NCBI GenBank assembly: GCA_903870275.1
Contig: CAIQCK010000061.1
Coordinates: forward strand, 1-64,000
Reading direction: 5' to 3'
DNA: 64,000 nucleotides
From: an uncultured bacterium
GTDB lineage: Bacteria; Verrucomicrobiota; Verrucomicrobiia; CAIQCK01
The notes below the pieces were generated by a model, which was not told the origin of the DNA, made no database searches, and worked only from the letters and a program-made list of their open reading frames with translations. A program made the translations under genes and the position numbers. Numbering within the stretch: the stretch's first letter is position 1; the number at the start of each line of letters is the position of its first letter. Shown here piece after piece: positions 50,497 to 62,700 of the stretch.

Positions 50497-50514
50497 ATAT
50501 AATATATTATATAT
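50495..50514. promoter_or_regulatory. Perfect 20-bp AT-only palindrome at the cdd start
   Basis: ATATATAATATATTATATAT is a perfect inverted repeat of 20 bases with no G or C in a GC-rich genome. It covers the cdd start codon and could act as an operator, a cruciform site or an alternative -10 region. A second hairpin, GCTGGC-GTCA-GCCAGC, lies at 50520-50535. Confidence 0.5.
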
Positions 50515-50545
50515 ATGCTGCTGGCGTCAGCCAGCGCAGCGCGCT

Positions 50546-51364
50546 TTACAGGCTGGCGATGAATTCTTCGAGCAGCTTGCCGAAGTTTTCCGAAACCTTC
50601 CGCGTCGTTTCCAAAACTTCCTCGTGTGACAGACGCCGGTTGCCGATGCCGGCGGCGAGATTTGTAATGACCGCAAGACCGGCGACTTCCATTCCGATTT
50701 GCCTCGCCACCAGCACTTCAGGCACCACGCTCATGCCGATCGCGTCCGCGCCGAGCCACGCCATCGCTTTCGTTTCGCTCGGCGTCTCGTAATTCGGCCC
50801 TGAGACAGCCATGTAAACGCCGCGGCGCAACCCCAGCTTCAGCTTGTCCGCCGCGACCGTCAGTTTTTCCAACAACCGCGATGAATAGGCCTGGGTCATG
50901 TCCAGAAACTTCACCGCTTCGCCCTCCTGCGTGGCACGGCCGATCAGGGGGTTCTCGCCGGTGAAGTTGATATGGTCTTCAATGGCCATCAGCGAGCCGA
51001 CGCGGAGCTGGCTGTTAATGCCGCCGGCGGCGCAGGTGGTCAGGAGCGTTTTCACACCGACGGCCGCGAGCGCGCGGACGGGAAACGCCACGTCGGCGGA
51101 CGAGCAGCCTTCGTAGATGTGCGAACGGCCCTGAAGCACTGCCAGCGTCTTGCCACGGAACGTGCCGATCACCAGTTGCCCCGCGTGGCCCGGCACCGTT
51201 GGCGGCCGGAAGCCGGGAATCTGGGCGTAGGGAATCTTTACCGGTTCTTCGAGACGGTCCGCGAACGAACCGAGGCCGGAGCCGAGCACGACGCCGATGG
51301 CAGGCTTGCGTCCGTTCGACTTCGACTCGATGGCGGTCTTGGCTTCAGCAATTTCTGGAATCAT
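50546..51364 (-). CDS. punA: Purine nucleoside phosphorylase
   Basis: Predicted 272-residue phosphorylase splitting inosine and guanosine with phosphate. GVVLGSGLGSFADRL binds phosphate; VPGHAGQLVIGTF, GRSHIYEG, TTCAAGGINSQL, and SGPNYETPSETKAM with MSVVPEVLVARQIGMEVAG follow in the order of the trimeric PNP class. NLAAGI contains the base-recognition asparagine. Second gene of the salvage operon; the cytidine deaminase gene follows 49 bases downstream. Confidence 0.95.
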   Translation of the reverse strand: MIPEIAEAKTAIESKSNGRKPAIGVVLGSGLGSFADRLEEPVKIPYAQIPGFRPPTVPGHAGQLVIGTFRGKTLAVLQGRSHIYEGCSSADVAFPVRALAAVGVKTLLTTCAAGGINSQLRVGSLMAIEDHINFTGENPLIGRATQEGEAVKFLDMTQAYSSRLLEKLTVAADKLKLGLRRGVYMAVSGPNYETPSETKAMAWLGADAIGMSVVPEVLVARQIGMEVAGLAVITNLAAGIGNRRLSHEEVLETTRKVSENFGKLLEEFIASL

Positions 51365-51435
51365 GTTGCAGCCCCGCTTCTAGCAGTGAACCGCTTCCGA
51401 AATCAAGCGCGACGGATGCATCTCTCTCTCGCCTT

Positions 51436-52005
51436 CTACGGCATTGGCGGAGCCGGTTGCTTCGTGGTGTCCTTGACGGAAAACCACGCGGTGGATTTGG
51501 GCAAGGCGACGGGCGGACGAACGCGGTCCGGATGCTGCTCCATGTCGGATGCGAACTGGTCGAAGTAGGCGTTCACCCGCAACACCTGAACTTCCTTTTC
51601 GTTGAGCCACGAGGAGACGATCTTGCCTTGGTCCTTGGATGGGTCCATGGTCAGCGCCTTCCAGAAAGCTTCCATGCAACCGTGCGCGTTGCCCTCGCGA
51701 GCGCAGGCCAGCACCCGGCGATGGGCGCGTTCAAGGGGAGACGCATGGTGAACGACAGTCGCGAGGACATCGGCGGCGCCGGGTGGATGATCGGGCCGGC
51801 TGAGCAGATATTCGTGAATCGGCTGGTGCAGCCACCAGACCGCGGCGGCGAAAACCATGACCGCGGAGGCCGCGATGATCCGTTTTGCGGTTGGCGATAG
51901 AGCCGCGAGATGTCGATTCCACCAAGGCGGTTGGAATTTCGGATTGTTGCGATCGGCACTCGCTTGCCGCAACGCAACTTCGTGAAAAAAACTTTCCAAA
52001 CTCAT
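51436..52005 (-). CDS. Hypothetical single-pass membrane protein
   Basis: Predicted 189-residue protein with no recognised family. RIIAASAVMVFAAAVWWLH, residues about 42-60, is a single membrane anchor; the following residues include LERAHRRVLACAREGNAHG, with two cysteines 10 residues apart. The start at 52005 (MSLESFFHE) is preferred; upstream in-frame codons are antisense to sppA and implausible. First gene of the salvage operon and divergent from sppA. Confidence 0.6.
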   Translation of the reverse strand: MSLESFFHEVALRQASADRNNPKFQPPWWNRHLAALSPTAKRIIAASAVMVFAAAVWWLHQPIHEYLLSRPDHPPGAADVLATVVHHASPLERAHRRVLACAREGNAHGCMEAFWKALTMDPSKDQGKIVSSWLNEKEVQVLRVNAYFDQFASDMEQHPDRVRPPVALPKSTAWFSVKDTTKQPAPPMP

Positions 52006-52092
52006 ACGACGCGTTTCATCATTCCGTTTGCGGTGGAGATTGTAGGAGGGCGACCGCGCGAACGACAAGGGAAAACGAATTGGCAAAACAAG

Positions 52093-52121
52093 TTGCCAGC
52101 GCCGGAGCCGGTGCGTATAAG
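52093..52121 (+). promoter_or_regulatory. Probable sigma70 promoter of sppA
   Basis: TTGCCA at 52093-52098, a 17-base spacer and TATAAG at 52116-52121. The match to consensus is good, and the site lies 93 bases before the sppA start codon in the divergent intergenic region. Confidence 0.55.
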
Positions 52122-52214
52122 ACGACCGGCTGGCGGCGGCGGACGCAGTGACGGCGGATGTCGTGACGGCGCGCGTCGCGCAGCGAATCAAGTTCGAGAA
52201 AAAATTCAACAACC

Positions 52215-53276
52215 ATGAACGAGACCCCTCCCATCTTTCAGCCATCCTCGACAGCGGCGCGGCGCCGCCGTCCATGGGGATGGATCGTGCTGGCCGTCGT
52301 GGCGACGATGCTGCTCGTGTTGAGCCTGGCGGGCAATGCGCTGCTCGGATCACTGGTCGCGTTGTCGTCGTTGTTCGAGGAGGACTCGCGCACGACAACG
52401 TTCCGCGAGACGCGCATCGGCGGCGACGCCGGCGCGAAGGAGAAGATCGCCGTCATCCACGTGCAGGACCTTATCAGCTTTTCAGTGCCGGGTTATTCCG
52501 GAGAGGAGGGGATGGTTGGCGACATCAAGGAGCAACTGGCGAAGGCGGCGGGCGACGAGGCGGTGAAGGCGATCATCATCGCGATTGATTCGCCCGGCGG
52601 CGAGGTGACGGCGTCGGACGTGATTCATCACGCGATCGTCACCGCAAAAAAAAGAAGCGGCGTGCCGGTGGTGGCGAGCCTCGGTGCGCTGGCGGCCAGC
52701 GGCGGCTACTACATTGCGACGAGCGCGGACTGGATCGTCGCGCATCGCACGACGCTGACCGGAAGCATCGGCGTGATTTTTCATCTTTGGAATTACCGCG
52801 GGCTGATGGACAAGATCGGGGTGAAGCCGATCGTTTACAAAAGCGGAAAGATGAAAGACATGCTCAGTCCGGAGAAGGAGGAGAAGGAGATCACCGACGA
52901 GGAGAAGGAGCTGGCTCAGCGACTGGTGATGCGCGACTACGATCGCTTCATCGAAGTGGTGGCGGAGGGCCGGCACATGAAGGCGGAGGACCTGAAGGCC
53001 GGACTGGCGGACGGGCGCGTCCTGGGCGGCGCGGAGGCGCTGGAGCACAAGTTCGTGGACCAGTTGGGTTACTTCGAGGACGCAGTGACGAAGGCGAAAT
53101 CGCTCGCCAAAATCGAGCAGGCGAAACTCGTGAAATACGAGGCGCCGTGGTCGTTGCGCAAGATGCTGTCGCTGTTCGCGGAGTCGCGCTGGCCTGCGGG
53201 GTTGGCGGCGGCGCCGAGAAATCTCCGGCTGGAGAACGGCCGTTTCTATTATCTGCCTGGCGGATGGATGGAGTGA
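52215..53276 (+). CDS. sppA: Signal peptide peptidase SppA-type serine protease (S49)
   Basis: Predicted 353-residue membrane-anchored protease. One N-terminal membrane segment (WIVLAVVATMLLVLSLAGNA) is followed by the ClpP-like fold. IDSPGGEVTASDVIHHAI binds substrate; SLGALAASGGYYIATSADW holds the nucleophile Ser162; YKSGKMKDMLSPE holds Lys214 as general base. The 52-residue spacing equals that of the Bacillus subtilis enzyme (Ser147-Lys199). It degrades signal peptides left in the membrane. A terminator follows at 53371. Confidence 0.94.
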   Translation: MNETPPIFQPSSTAARRRRPWGWIVLAVVATMLLVLSLAGNALLGSLVALSSLFEEDSRTTTFRETRIGGDAGAKEKIAVIHVQDLISFSVPGYSGEEGMVGDIKEQLAKAAGDEAVKAIIIAIDSPGGEVTASDVIHHAIVTAKKRSGVPVVASLGALAASGGYYIATSADWIVAHRTTLTGSIGVIFHLWNYRGLMDKIGVKPIVYKSGKMKDMLSPEKEEKEITDEEKELAQRLVMRDYDRFIEVVAEGRHMKAEDLKAGLADGRVLGGAEALEHKFVDQLGYFEDAVTKAKSLAKIEQAKLVKYEAPWSLRKMLSLFAESRWPAGLAAAPRNLRLENGRFYYLPGGWME

Positions 53277-53711
53277 GCCCAAGGCGTTAGAGAGGGACAC
53301 CATGGAACGGCCGATTTTCGGGATGACGTTTTGGCAGATGCGAGACCCTCTCAGACGCGGGGCCGCTTCGGTGAGTCAAAGCGACTCACATTTTTATAGA
53401 CAGGTTTCGCCCACCTCGGTAATATCCGCGCGTTGTTGCGTTGGAGAATTAGACCGAGGAAGAGAGCCAAGCGTTAAATTTTTTTACCGAAAAATGCCGA
53501 GGTGTGCAAACGACCCAAGGAAGTCGAGTGCTATCACACTTGAGGTGTAATTTATCTATGTGCCGGAATCGTGTGCGCGTGGACACCGTGGGTGAGGTGT
53601 GTCTGCACACGGATTTTTTTGCTGTATTCCGGGTTGTTTCGTGCAGGCGAAATGTGTGGGAGTTCCGGCCGTCAAGGCTGGAGAGTTTCTGTGCTGATTA
53701 AGGCTAACGTC
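53277..53711. other. 435-base intergenic region before the giant repeat gene
   Basis: Contains the sppA terminator, an AT-rich patch (GTTAAATTTTTTTACC, about 53473-53488) and three direct copies of GAGGTGT at 53499, 53542 and 53594. No coding frame with homology, tRNA or clear promoter was recognised. The length and low GC suggest regulation of the large gene that follows. Confidence 0.5.
53371..53396 (+). terminator. Intrinsic terminator after sppA
   Basis: GTGAGTC (53371-53377), a 5-base loop and GACTCAC (53383-53389) form a perfect 7-bp stem followed by ATTTTTAT. It lies 95 bases after the sppA stop. Confidence 0.8.
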
Positions 53712-56700
53712 ATGAAGACGAACGAACCAGTAATGCTGAACGGTGCGAGTCACGCACCCAAGCCCAAGACTTTCGCGCGCCAGAGCAAAAACGGTTTTCG
53801 ATTTGCAGGGGCGAGGTGTGCCTTGATGGCGGCGTTGTTGCTATTGGTTCCCGCTGTGGCGCGCGCGCAATTGACAGCCACGAACTTTTTCTGGACCAAC
53901 ATCTCCAGCGACGTGTGGAGCAATCCCGGCAACTGGACCAACAATCAGGCTGACTTGACCGGTCCGGTCACAGGCGGCTCGAACAACTACATCATCACCT
54001 TCGCGCCCGCCGGCACCTTCAACAGCGTCAACGACCTCGCAGGTTCGTTCCTCCTCAACCAGTTGATCTTCGGCGGCTCCACGGTCACGTTGTCAGGCAA
54101 CCAACTGGAGTTCACCGCGAACTCCGCGGGCGGTCTGCCGCAAGTGTTCCAGAACAGCAGCGTCAGCGTCGTCATCAACAACAATCTCCAACTCGACAAC
54201 AACACGCTCTTCGGCGGCAGCGGCAGCGGCCAGGTCACGCTCGGTGGTTCAGTCGGCGGCGCGGGTGGATTGATTCTGAACGGCGGCTACACGTTGGCCA
54301 TGACCAACGTCAACACGTACGCAGGCCAGACGATTGTCACCAAGGGCTCACTCGATCTTCAGAACAGCGGCGCCCTCGGCAGCAGCTCTTCTCTGGTGAT
54401 CAGCAACAACAGCCCGGCGATGGTGCTGCTCGACGGCGGCATCACCGTCAGTGGCGTGACGCTAACCAACTTCATGAACCAGAGCATCGTGGGTGGCTTG
54501 ATCGCCACCAATGGTCTTAACACGTGGACGGGACCGATTGTGCTGGGCGCGGACAACGCGCGCTTCGCCGCCGCGAACAGTTCCACGCTGGCGTTGAGCG
54601 GCGTGATCTCTGCCGTGAACCCCAACTACGGTCTGACCATTCGCAGCGACAACGGCGGCACCGGCGTGGTGCTCATCAATGGCACGGCCAACACCTACAG
54701 CAACACCACAGTGCTGGTTGGCACGTTGCAGATTGGCGCGAACAACGCCTTGCCCACGGGAGGCATTGTCACACTGGGCAACGGTTCCAGCCAGGGCTTC
54801 GCTTTGTTCGACCTCGCCGGCTACAACCAGCAGATTGCCGGCCTTCAAGATCCCGGCGTCAACATACCGCGCACGGTGACCAACACTTCCGGCACGCTCG
54901 CCACACTGACGATCAGCAACCTGAACAACTACACCTACGCCGGTGCCATCAACGGCAATCTGGCGGTGGTGAAAGCCGGCGGTGGTACCGAGGCGCTCAC
55001 CGGTTCCAACAACTATACCGGCGGCACGATTGTCAATGGCGGCATTCTCCAGATCGGCACCAGCAACTCCCTCGGCAGCGGCCTCAACGGCATCCTCGTC
55101 AACGTCACCCCAGGCGGCGCGCTCGACCTGAACGGCGTCAACCTCAACTACGCAGCCAACAGCTTGACGGTCACCATCAGCGGCATGGGCATCGGCCCCA
55201 CCACCGGCGCAGTTCTCAACAGTGGCGCTGGGCTGGCCAACCAGGGCGTGAAGAATCTCGTGCTCGCCGGCAACGCCGCCATCGGCCAGAATGGCGGCGG
55301 CCGCTTCGACATCTACGGCACGTTCAACGGCAGCAACTACACCCTGACTAAGGTGGGCAACAACGAAGTGGCCATCCAGACGGCCGCCGCCAACCTTCCC
55401 GTGCTGAACATCATGGGCGGCGACATCGCGCTCCAGAACGCCAGCGGTTTGGCTGGCGCGACGGTCACCATTTATACCAACGCCTTCATGCGCACGTATT
55501 CGGTCAATACGACCCTCACCAACGCCTTCGTGATGGCGGGCGGTTATTTCCAGGCCGGCACGGTGGGTGACGCGACCACCCTCCTCAACTTGTCCGGCCC
55601 GATCACCCTGGCGGGCGCGCTGAGCAACACCTTCTACCTCGCCACCAACCTCATCGTCAGTGGAACCATGTCCGGCCCCGGCAGCTTGGAGGTGCTTGGC
55701 CTGCCCAGCAACAGCAACGTGAATTCCAGCGTGCTGTTCCTGCAGGCGTCCAACAACTATAGCGGCGGGACGATCCTGCTGTCGAACGCCGTCGTGCAGG
55801 TCCAGAACGCCTTCGCGTTGGGCAGCGGCAGCATCGTGGTGTCCAACGTCGCCCAGTTGCAGATCGCCGCCACCAACGCCGTCTTCAACAACGCGCTGCA
55901 GCTCGCCGGCGATGGCCTTCCCTACAACGCGGGTTGGAACGGCGCGCTCGTCAACAAGGCCTCCACTGGCACCAACACGTGGGCCGGGGCGATCACCATC
56001 GGTGTCAACTCCTCCAGCGACGCGCGCATTCAGGGATACGGCGCCAGCAACAGTGTGCTGATTATCAGCGGCGGCGTAACGAGCTCGAACAATTACGGCC
56101 TGACGGTTCAATTTGCCGTCTTGTTCACCAACAACGCGATTAGAATCGGCAATGGCTCATTGAATATCAACAGCGGCCTCCCGGTGTTCTCCACGCTGGG
56201 CGCATCCAACAATCAGTTTGGCTCTATCACATTGGGTTACAGCGGCATGATGATCATTGGCTCCGCCAATACGTGGACGAACACGCCCAACCTGTTGATC
56301 GGCTCAGGCGGCGGCGGCGATATTGGCGAACTGGACCTGAACGGCTTTAGCGAAAATTTCGGCCAGCTTTACTCCCAAGGCACCAGTTACAAGCAGGATA
56401 TTCTCACCAACTCCTCGTCAACGCTGGTAACGGTCTCCTTCAATCAGGCCGCCAGTACCGCCTTCAGTGGTCAGATCGGCGGTGCGATCACGTTGGTCAA
56501 GGCCGGCGGCGGCATCCTGAGCCTGAATGGCACCAACACCTACAGCGGCGGCACCATTCTCAACGGCGGTGAATTGAGTGTCCTCAGTCCCACCAACCTC
56601 GGCTTCGGCTTCGGCAAGTGGACCAACCTCACCTTCAACGGTGGCATTTTGGGAGTTCAGGCCGCCGCCACGATCACCAACCTCAACGCCTTCAATGTCA

Positions 56701-59700
56701 ACTGGACCAACTTCAACGGCGGTATTGATCCCATCAACGCCGCCACCGTCTTCACCATCACCAACGCCATCACCGGCGGCACGGGTGCCTTCATGGTGGG
56801 CAGCGTCGGCAGCCAGGGCAAAGTGGTGCTGACCGCCAGTAACGCCTTTACCAGTGGCATTGTCATCAATGGCGCGACGCTCTACGTCACCAATGATTAT
56901 AATATGGGCGCGCCTGGCGGCCTGATCACCCTTGGTGCTGGCGCGCTGGAAATCACCAACAGCTTCACGATGGCTCGTCCGCTCATGATTACCAACGCCG
57001 GGGTCATTGTGATAGATGGCGCGGGCAGCACCGATGTGATCAGCGGCGTGGTCAGCAGTGGCGGCTACCAGAATGGCGGCCTGACCAAGAGCGGCGCCGG
57101 CACCTTGGTTCTCAACGGCGGTTCCAGCAACATTCTTGTTGTGTTGACCAACGGTGTGAACGTCAGTGGCGGCCTGCTGGCGATCAGCAATGTCAACATC
57201 AACGTCGGCAACAGCCCTGCAACGATCAACGGGGCCAACGGCTCGAACGCCATGCTGTTGTTGGGCGGCAGTGCCTCCATTATCTCAGTCACCCAGACCG
57301 CTTTGAACATTGGCACCACGGGCAGGGGCGTGCTGGTCATTCAGAATAACGCGCTGTTAACCAACAAACTCCTGGTTGGCACGTCGGCCGGCAGCGTGGG
57401 CGCGGTCTATCAACAGGGCGGTGTCGTGGCGAACATGGGTGCGAGTGGCATTAACAGCTATTTGGGCCAATCGGCTGGCGCTTACGGCTACTATGAAATG
57501 GACGGTGGCGCACTGACCAATGCCGGCTATACCCGCATCGGTTACAGTGGCTACGGCATCTTGCAGCAATACGGTGGCCGGATTTATCAAGTGGCCAACA
57601 ATCTGGACTTTGGCAACATCGGCACGGGTGTGTATTACGCGGCGGGCGGCACTCTGGTGTCGGCCGTCCCGTTGAGCATCGGTGGCGTTGCCTCGCCCGG
57701 CAACGCGGGCCGGGCCGAGTTCACCGTCGCCGGCAACGCCTACGTCACGGTCAGCAACGTGACCTATCTCGGCACGCAGGGCACCAACCTGCCCACCGCT
57801 GCCGTAGCCACGAACATCTTGAACCTCGACGGCGGCGTGTTCGAAACGGCGCAAATCACACCCACCAACCAGTGGGCTGCGGGCATCCTCAACTTCAACG
57901 GCGGCACGTTGCGGGCGGGCGCGGGCGCCTTGAATTCCGTCTTCCTCGCGTCGAACGCGGTGTATGTGTATGCGGGCGGCGCCACCATAGACGCCGGCAC
58001 CAACAACAACGTGGTCATCAGCACGATATTGCAGGCGCCGGTCGGCAACGGCGTTTCGAACATCGTCCTGTCCAGCAGCGGTTCCGGCTACATTGGCGCG
58101 CCCTACGTTCAGATTACGGGTGGCGGCGGCAGCAACGCCACCGCCATTGCGCAGATTGACAGCAACATCTTCAGCCCCACCTACGGCCAGGTGACCAACA
58201 TCGTCGTCACCAACCCCGGTCAGGGCTATACCGGCGCGCCCACGGTCCAGTTGGTCGGCGGCGGCGGTAGCGGTGCCAGCGTAGGCACCGTCAACACCAT
58301 GGCGCTCGTCAGCGGCGGCCTGACCAAGACCGGTTTCGGCGGGCTGTCGCTGCTGGCCACCAACACTTACGGTGGCCGGACGATCGTCAACGCCGGCTCG
58401 CTGATTATGGGCGGGACCACCTTTGGCATCGGCACGAACACGCTGACGATGAATGGCCCGAGCACGTCCATCGGCACGAACGGTGGCATAGACCAGAGCC
58501 TGCTGGCGTGGTTGTTCACCAACCGACAGGCGGGTGGACGCTTGACTGCCGGCTCGACATTCGGCGCGGTGGTGCTGAGCGGCGTCGGCACCGTCTCCAG
58601 CAACCTGAACTTCGTAATGAACGGATTAAACAATGTCTTCCTTGGCGGCGTCAACGCGGCCAACGCGAGCAACATTTACAACGGCTTCGCGACTTGGGGG
58701 GACACTAGCCTTCGGTTTGGCGGCGGCTCGGGCTATTTGATCTATACCAACCAGATTGGCGGCGCCACCAACGTGATCATCGGCCCGGTGGGTGGCGATC
58801 CGTTGAGCGTCGTGCAACTGGGGATTCTAAACGTCACCAATAACTTCACGGGCGGCATCACCATCAACTCCGGCACGCTCAAGCTCGCCACCAACTCCGC
58901 CTTGGGCAGTCCCGGCGGCACGTCTCCGCTGGTGGTCATCAACCCTGGCGGCGCGCTCGATCTGGCCGGCTGGAACCTGTCGGGCATCAGCCAGACCGTG
59001 ATGATCAGCGGCATGGGCATCGGCCCGAACATGGGCGCGATCTACAACAGCGGCGCGTCGTTGGTCAACGCCGGCGTGGCCAACGTCCAGTTGTTTGGCA
59101 ATGCCGCCATCGGTTACAACAACGGCGGCAGCGGCAACCGCATGGACATCAGTGGCGTGCTCAACGGCGGCGGCAACACGCTGATCAAGGTGGGCACCAA
59201 CGTGACGTGGATGGCCAGCGGCGGCACCATTACAAACCTGCCGCTGCTCGTCATCAGCAACGGCTCATTCGGCATCCAGAGTTTCAACACCATCGCGGGC
59301 GGCGGCTCGACGGTGATCCAAGTCTGGACCGGCGGCACCTTTGCCGTCTATACCACCATCACCCTGACGAATGCGTTGCAACTCTGGGGCGGCGCGCTGC
59401 AAAACAACGGTCCCTCCCCCAGCGGCGTCACGATCTGGAACGGTCCGATTGCGCTCGACGGCGCAGTCAATTACTTCGACCTGAGCGGCGGCAACATGTT
59501 CATTGGCGGGAACATCTCCGGCACGGGTTCCATCGCGAATATCAACGGTTCCCAGACCAGGTCGGTGTGGTTGCAAGGCACCAACACCTACTCCGGCAAC
59601 ACCTATATTACCAACGCCATCTTCCAATTCATCGGCCTTCCCTCCTTGCCCACCAACGGCGGCGCGATCAATCTCGCCTCCAGCGGCATCGTCCAGTTCA

Positions 59701-62700
59701 ACTTCACCAACGTCCAGACGGGCCTGAACGAGTTGAACGGCACCAACTCGTTTGGCGTCGTCGCGTTGGCGGCCACCAACGTCAACGACAACATCAACCT
59801 CAACCTTGTCCCCGGCGGCGCGGCCTCCAACGTCTCGCTCGGCGCGCTGAGCCAGGTGGCTTACAACGGCGTGATCACGCCGGTCAACGGCCTGTATAAG
59901 CTCGGTGGTGGCGGCGGCGAACTGGTGCTCACGGGCACCAACAACCTGTCCTCCGCCGGCATCCTGACGACCATCGGCAACGTGATCCTGAACGGCTACA
60001 ACTCGTTCGGCGGCGGCGGCACGAACGCCACGGTGGTCGTGCAGAGCAACAGCACCGTGAGCATCGCCAACGAGGCCGCCGTCGGCGGCTACGGCGCGAA
60101 TCTGGTCTTCAGCGGCGGCGTGTTGCAGGTGCGCGGCATCGCCCTGACCAATTTCAGCAAGCTCGCCGTCAACTGGACGAACACCGTCGCCGGCAACGGC
60201 GCGGTGACCAACCTCGGCTTCAACGGCGGCCTCGACATCAATAACAACGGCAACACGTTCCTCATCACCAACAACATCATTGGCGTCGGCATCACCAACA
60301 AGCTCGGCAACGGCGTGCTGGCGCTGTCCGGCAGCAACAATCCCACCGGCGGCCTCGTCGTCAACGCCGGCATCGTGAGGGAACTCAGCTCCAACGCCCT
60401 TGGCGTGGCCGGCAGCCCGATGGTGACCGTCCGCAGCGGCGCGGAATTGCAGATCGCGGGCGGCATTGTGACCGCGCCGGTGGCGGTGACCATCAACGGC
60501 GGCGGCATGTTCTCACCGTTCAATGCCGGCAACGTGACGGGTGGCGACGGCGCGTTCCGCAACGTCTCCGGCGTCAATACCAACAACGGCGCCATCATCC
60601 TCGGCAGCGCCGCGCGCATCAACGCCGACGCGGGCACGCTGCTGGTGCAGGCCGGCAACGTCACCAACGGCGCGAACCTCCTGACCATCGGCGGCTACGG
60701 CAACACACTCGTCAGCGGCACCATCAGCGGCTCGGCAGGCCTGACCAAGGACGGTTTTGGCACGCTGACCTTGATCAACACCAACACCCTCACCGGCGGC
60801 GTGATCCTGAACAACGGCCTGTTTGTCCTCGATTACACGCAGTCGGCGCTATCGCTGGGCAACATGATCACCAACGGCAACTCGCTGACTCTCGACGGCG
60901 GCGAGTTCCTCGTCCTCGGCCAGAATGCAGCCGGGGTGACTACGCAGACGTTCGCTGGCCTGATCGAGGGTGTTCCGGTCGGCGGCTTTGGCAATCCGCA
61001 GCTGGTCGTCAGCAACGGCACCAGCGGCAGAATCCTGGTCAACGTAGGCGCCGTCACGCGTGCGGTGGGCGGGGACGTGGTGGATCTCACGCTTCCGGCC
61101 AACGGATTCATCGTCACCACCAACCTCAACAGCTACGCGGGCATCCTGACCAACAACGGCGCCGTGCTCACCATCAACGGAACGGACTTCGTGGCGGTGA
61201 CCAACGTTCTCGGCAACCTGGTCATGACCAACTTCACCGGCTACTCGAACGTGGTTGCCGGCGACGTCATCAACAACAACAGCGGTGCGGTGGTGCGGAT
61301 CACGTCCGGCTCCGGCAACGCCATTACGCTGAACAGCCTGACGACGATGATCTACAGCATGTCGGCCATCAACGCCGACGCGTCGGCGACCATTGACTTC
61401 AACGGCCAGCGGATGCTGATGGTGGGCACCAACGGCGTCATCCTGCTCGCGCCCGGCTCCATGGGGTTGACGCTCGGCACGAACAGCAACGACGGCTTCC
61501 TCAGCGCCGGCCAGACCAATTCCGTTGGCGGCGAGCTGATCTTCATCAACAACTCCGCCAATGCCCTGACCGATAACGCGCCCCTGACCAGCAATGGCAC
61601 CGGCACCTTGTCTGTCACCGTCAACGGCTCCGGTGTGGTCAACCTCTACGGCAGCACCAACGCCTTCAACGCGCTCTACGTCAACTCGGGCACAGTCAAC
61701 TTGCAGAACGTTACCTTCATCAGCGGCGCGACCAACGGCGGGATTGGGAATAGCTACAACCAGCGCGGCGGCACGGTGACGCTGGCGGCGGGCAGCACCA
61801 ACACCTTCCTTGGCGGCAACACCATCGTGGACGGCGGCACCTTGTATGTAAACGGCTTGCTCGCCTCCTCGATAATCGGCACCAACGCAGCCTTCAACAC
61901 GATCGTGGGCAATGCGGCGGGCAGCCGCGCGACCTTGGTCGTTGGCGGCAACTTGACCAGCAGCAACCTGTTGGTGGGCAACAGCGCAGGAGCGGCCGGC
62001 GCGGTCATCCAAACCGGCGGTGTGGTGAGGCTGACGAGTAGAACCAGCCAGGTGGTGTTGGGGTTGGGCCAGGCAGCGGGTTCCTACGGCTACTACCGGA
62101 TGACGGCGGGGACGTTGTATCCGGCCGAGGCCTTGTTCCCGGATAACGCGGGTGGCGCCAACGCTGTGTTTGACATGTATGGCGGCTTGGTGGACGGCAT
62201 TTCCTATGGCGGCGTGGGCACCTATCTTGGTTTCACAACCGGCAACAGCGCGCTCAATGTTTATGGCGGCACCTATCTCGGCAGCATGCAGTTTGGCTAC
62301 ACCCCCAACAGCGCGGCATTAGGCACGCTGAACCTGTTCGGCTCGGGTGTGGTATCCGCGCCCGGCAACTTCACCCTGATGGTCTCCGGTACGAACGGCA
62401 ACGCGTCGATCGTCAACCTCAACGGCGGCACGCTGGTCATCAGCAAGGTTATTATCGGTGTGCCGCTGACCACCAACACCGCGGTCATCAACTTCAACGG
62501 CGGCACGTTGCAGGCCAATCCCGGTGGCATTGCTGCCAACGGTCCGACGTTCCTGCAAGGGCTTACCGCCGTGGTCGTCTATGAGAATGGCGGGACGATA
62601 GACACCTACACCAACAATATCACCATCGCGCAGTCGTTGATTGCGCCAGTGGGTTACGGCCTGACCAACATCCTCCTCGCCAATGGCGGCAGCGGCTACA

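Noticed and set aside
53302-53701. Two short plus-strand frames in the region before the giant gene
   Set aside because: They overlap a terminator and AT-rich regulatory-looking sequence, and have no recognisable motif.
54462-56111. Large minus-strand frames inside the giant repeat gene
   Set aside because: They mirror the repetitive GGC/ACC-rich codons of the plus-strand gene, with no start signals or domains.
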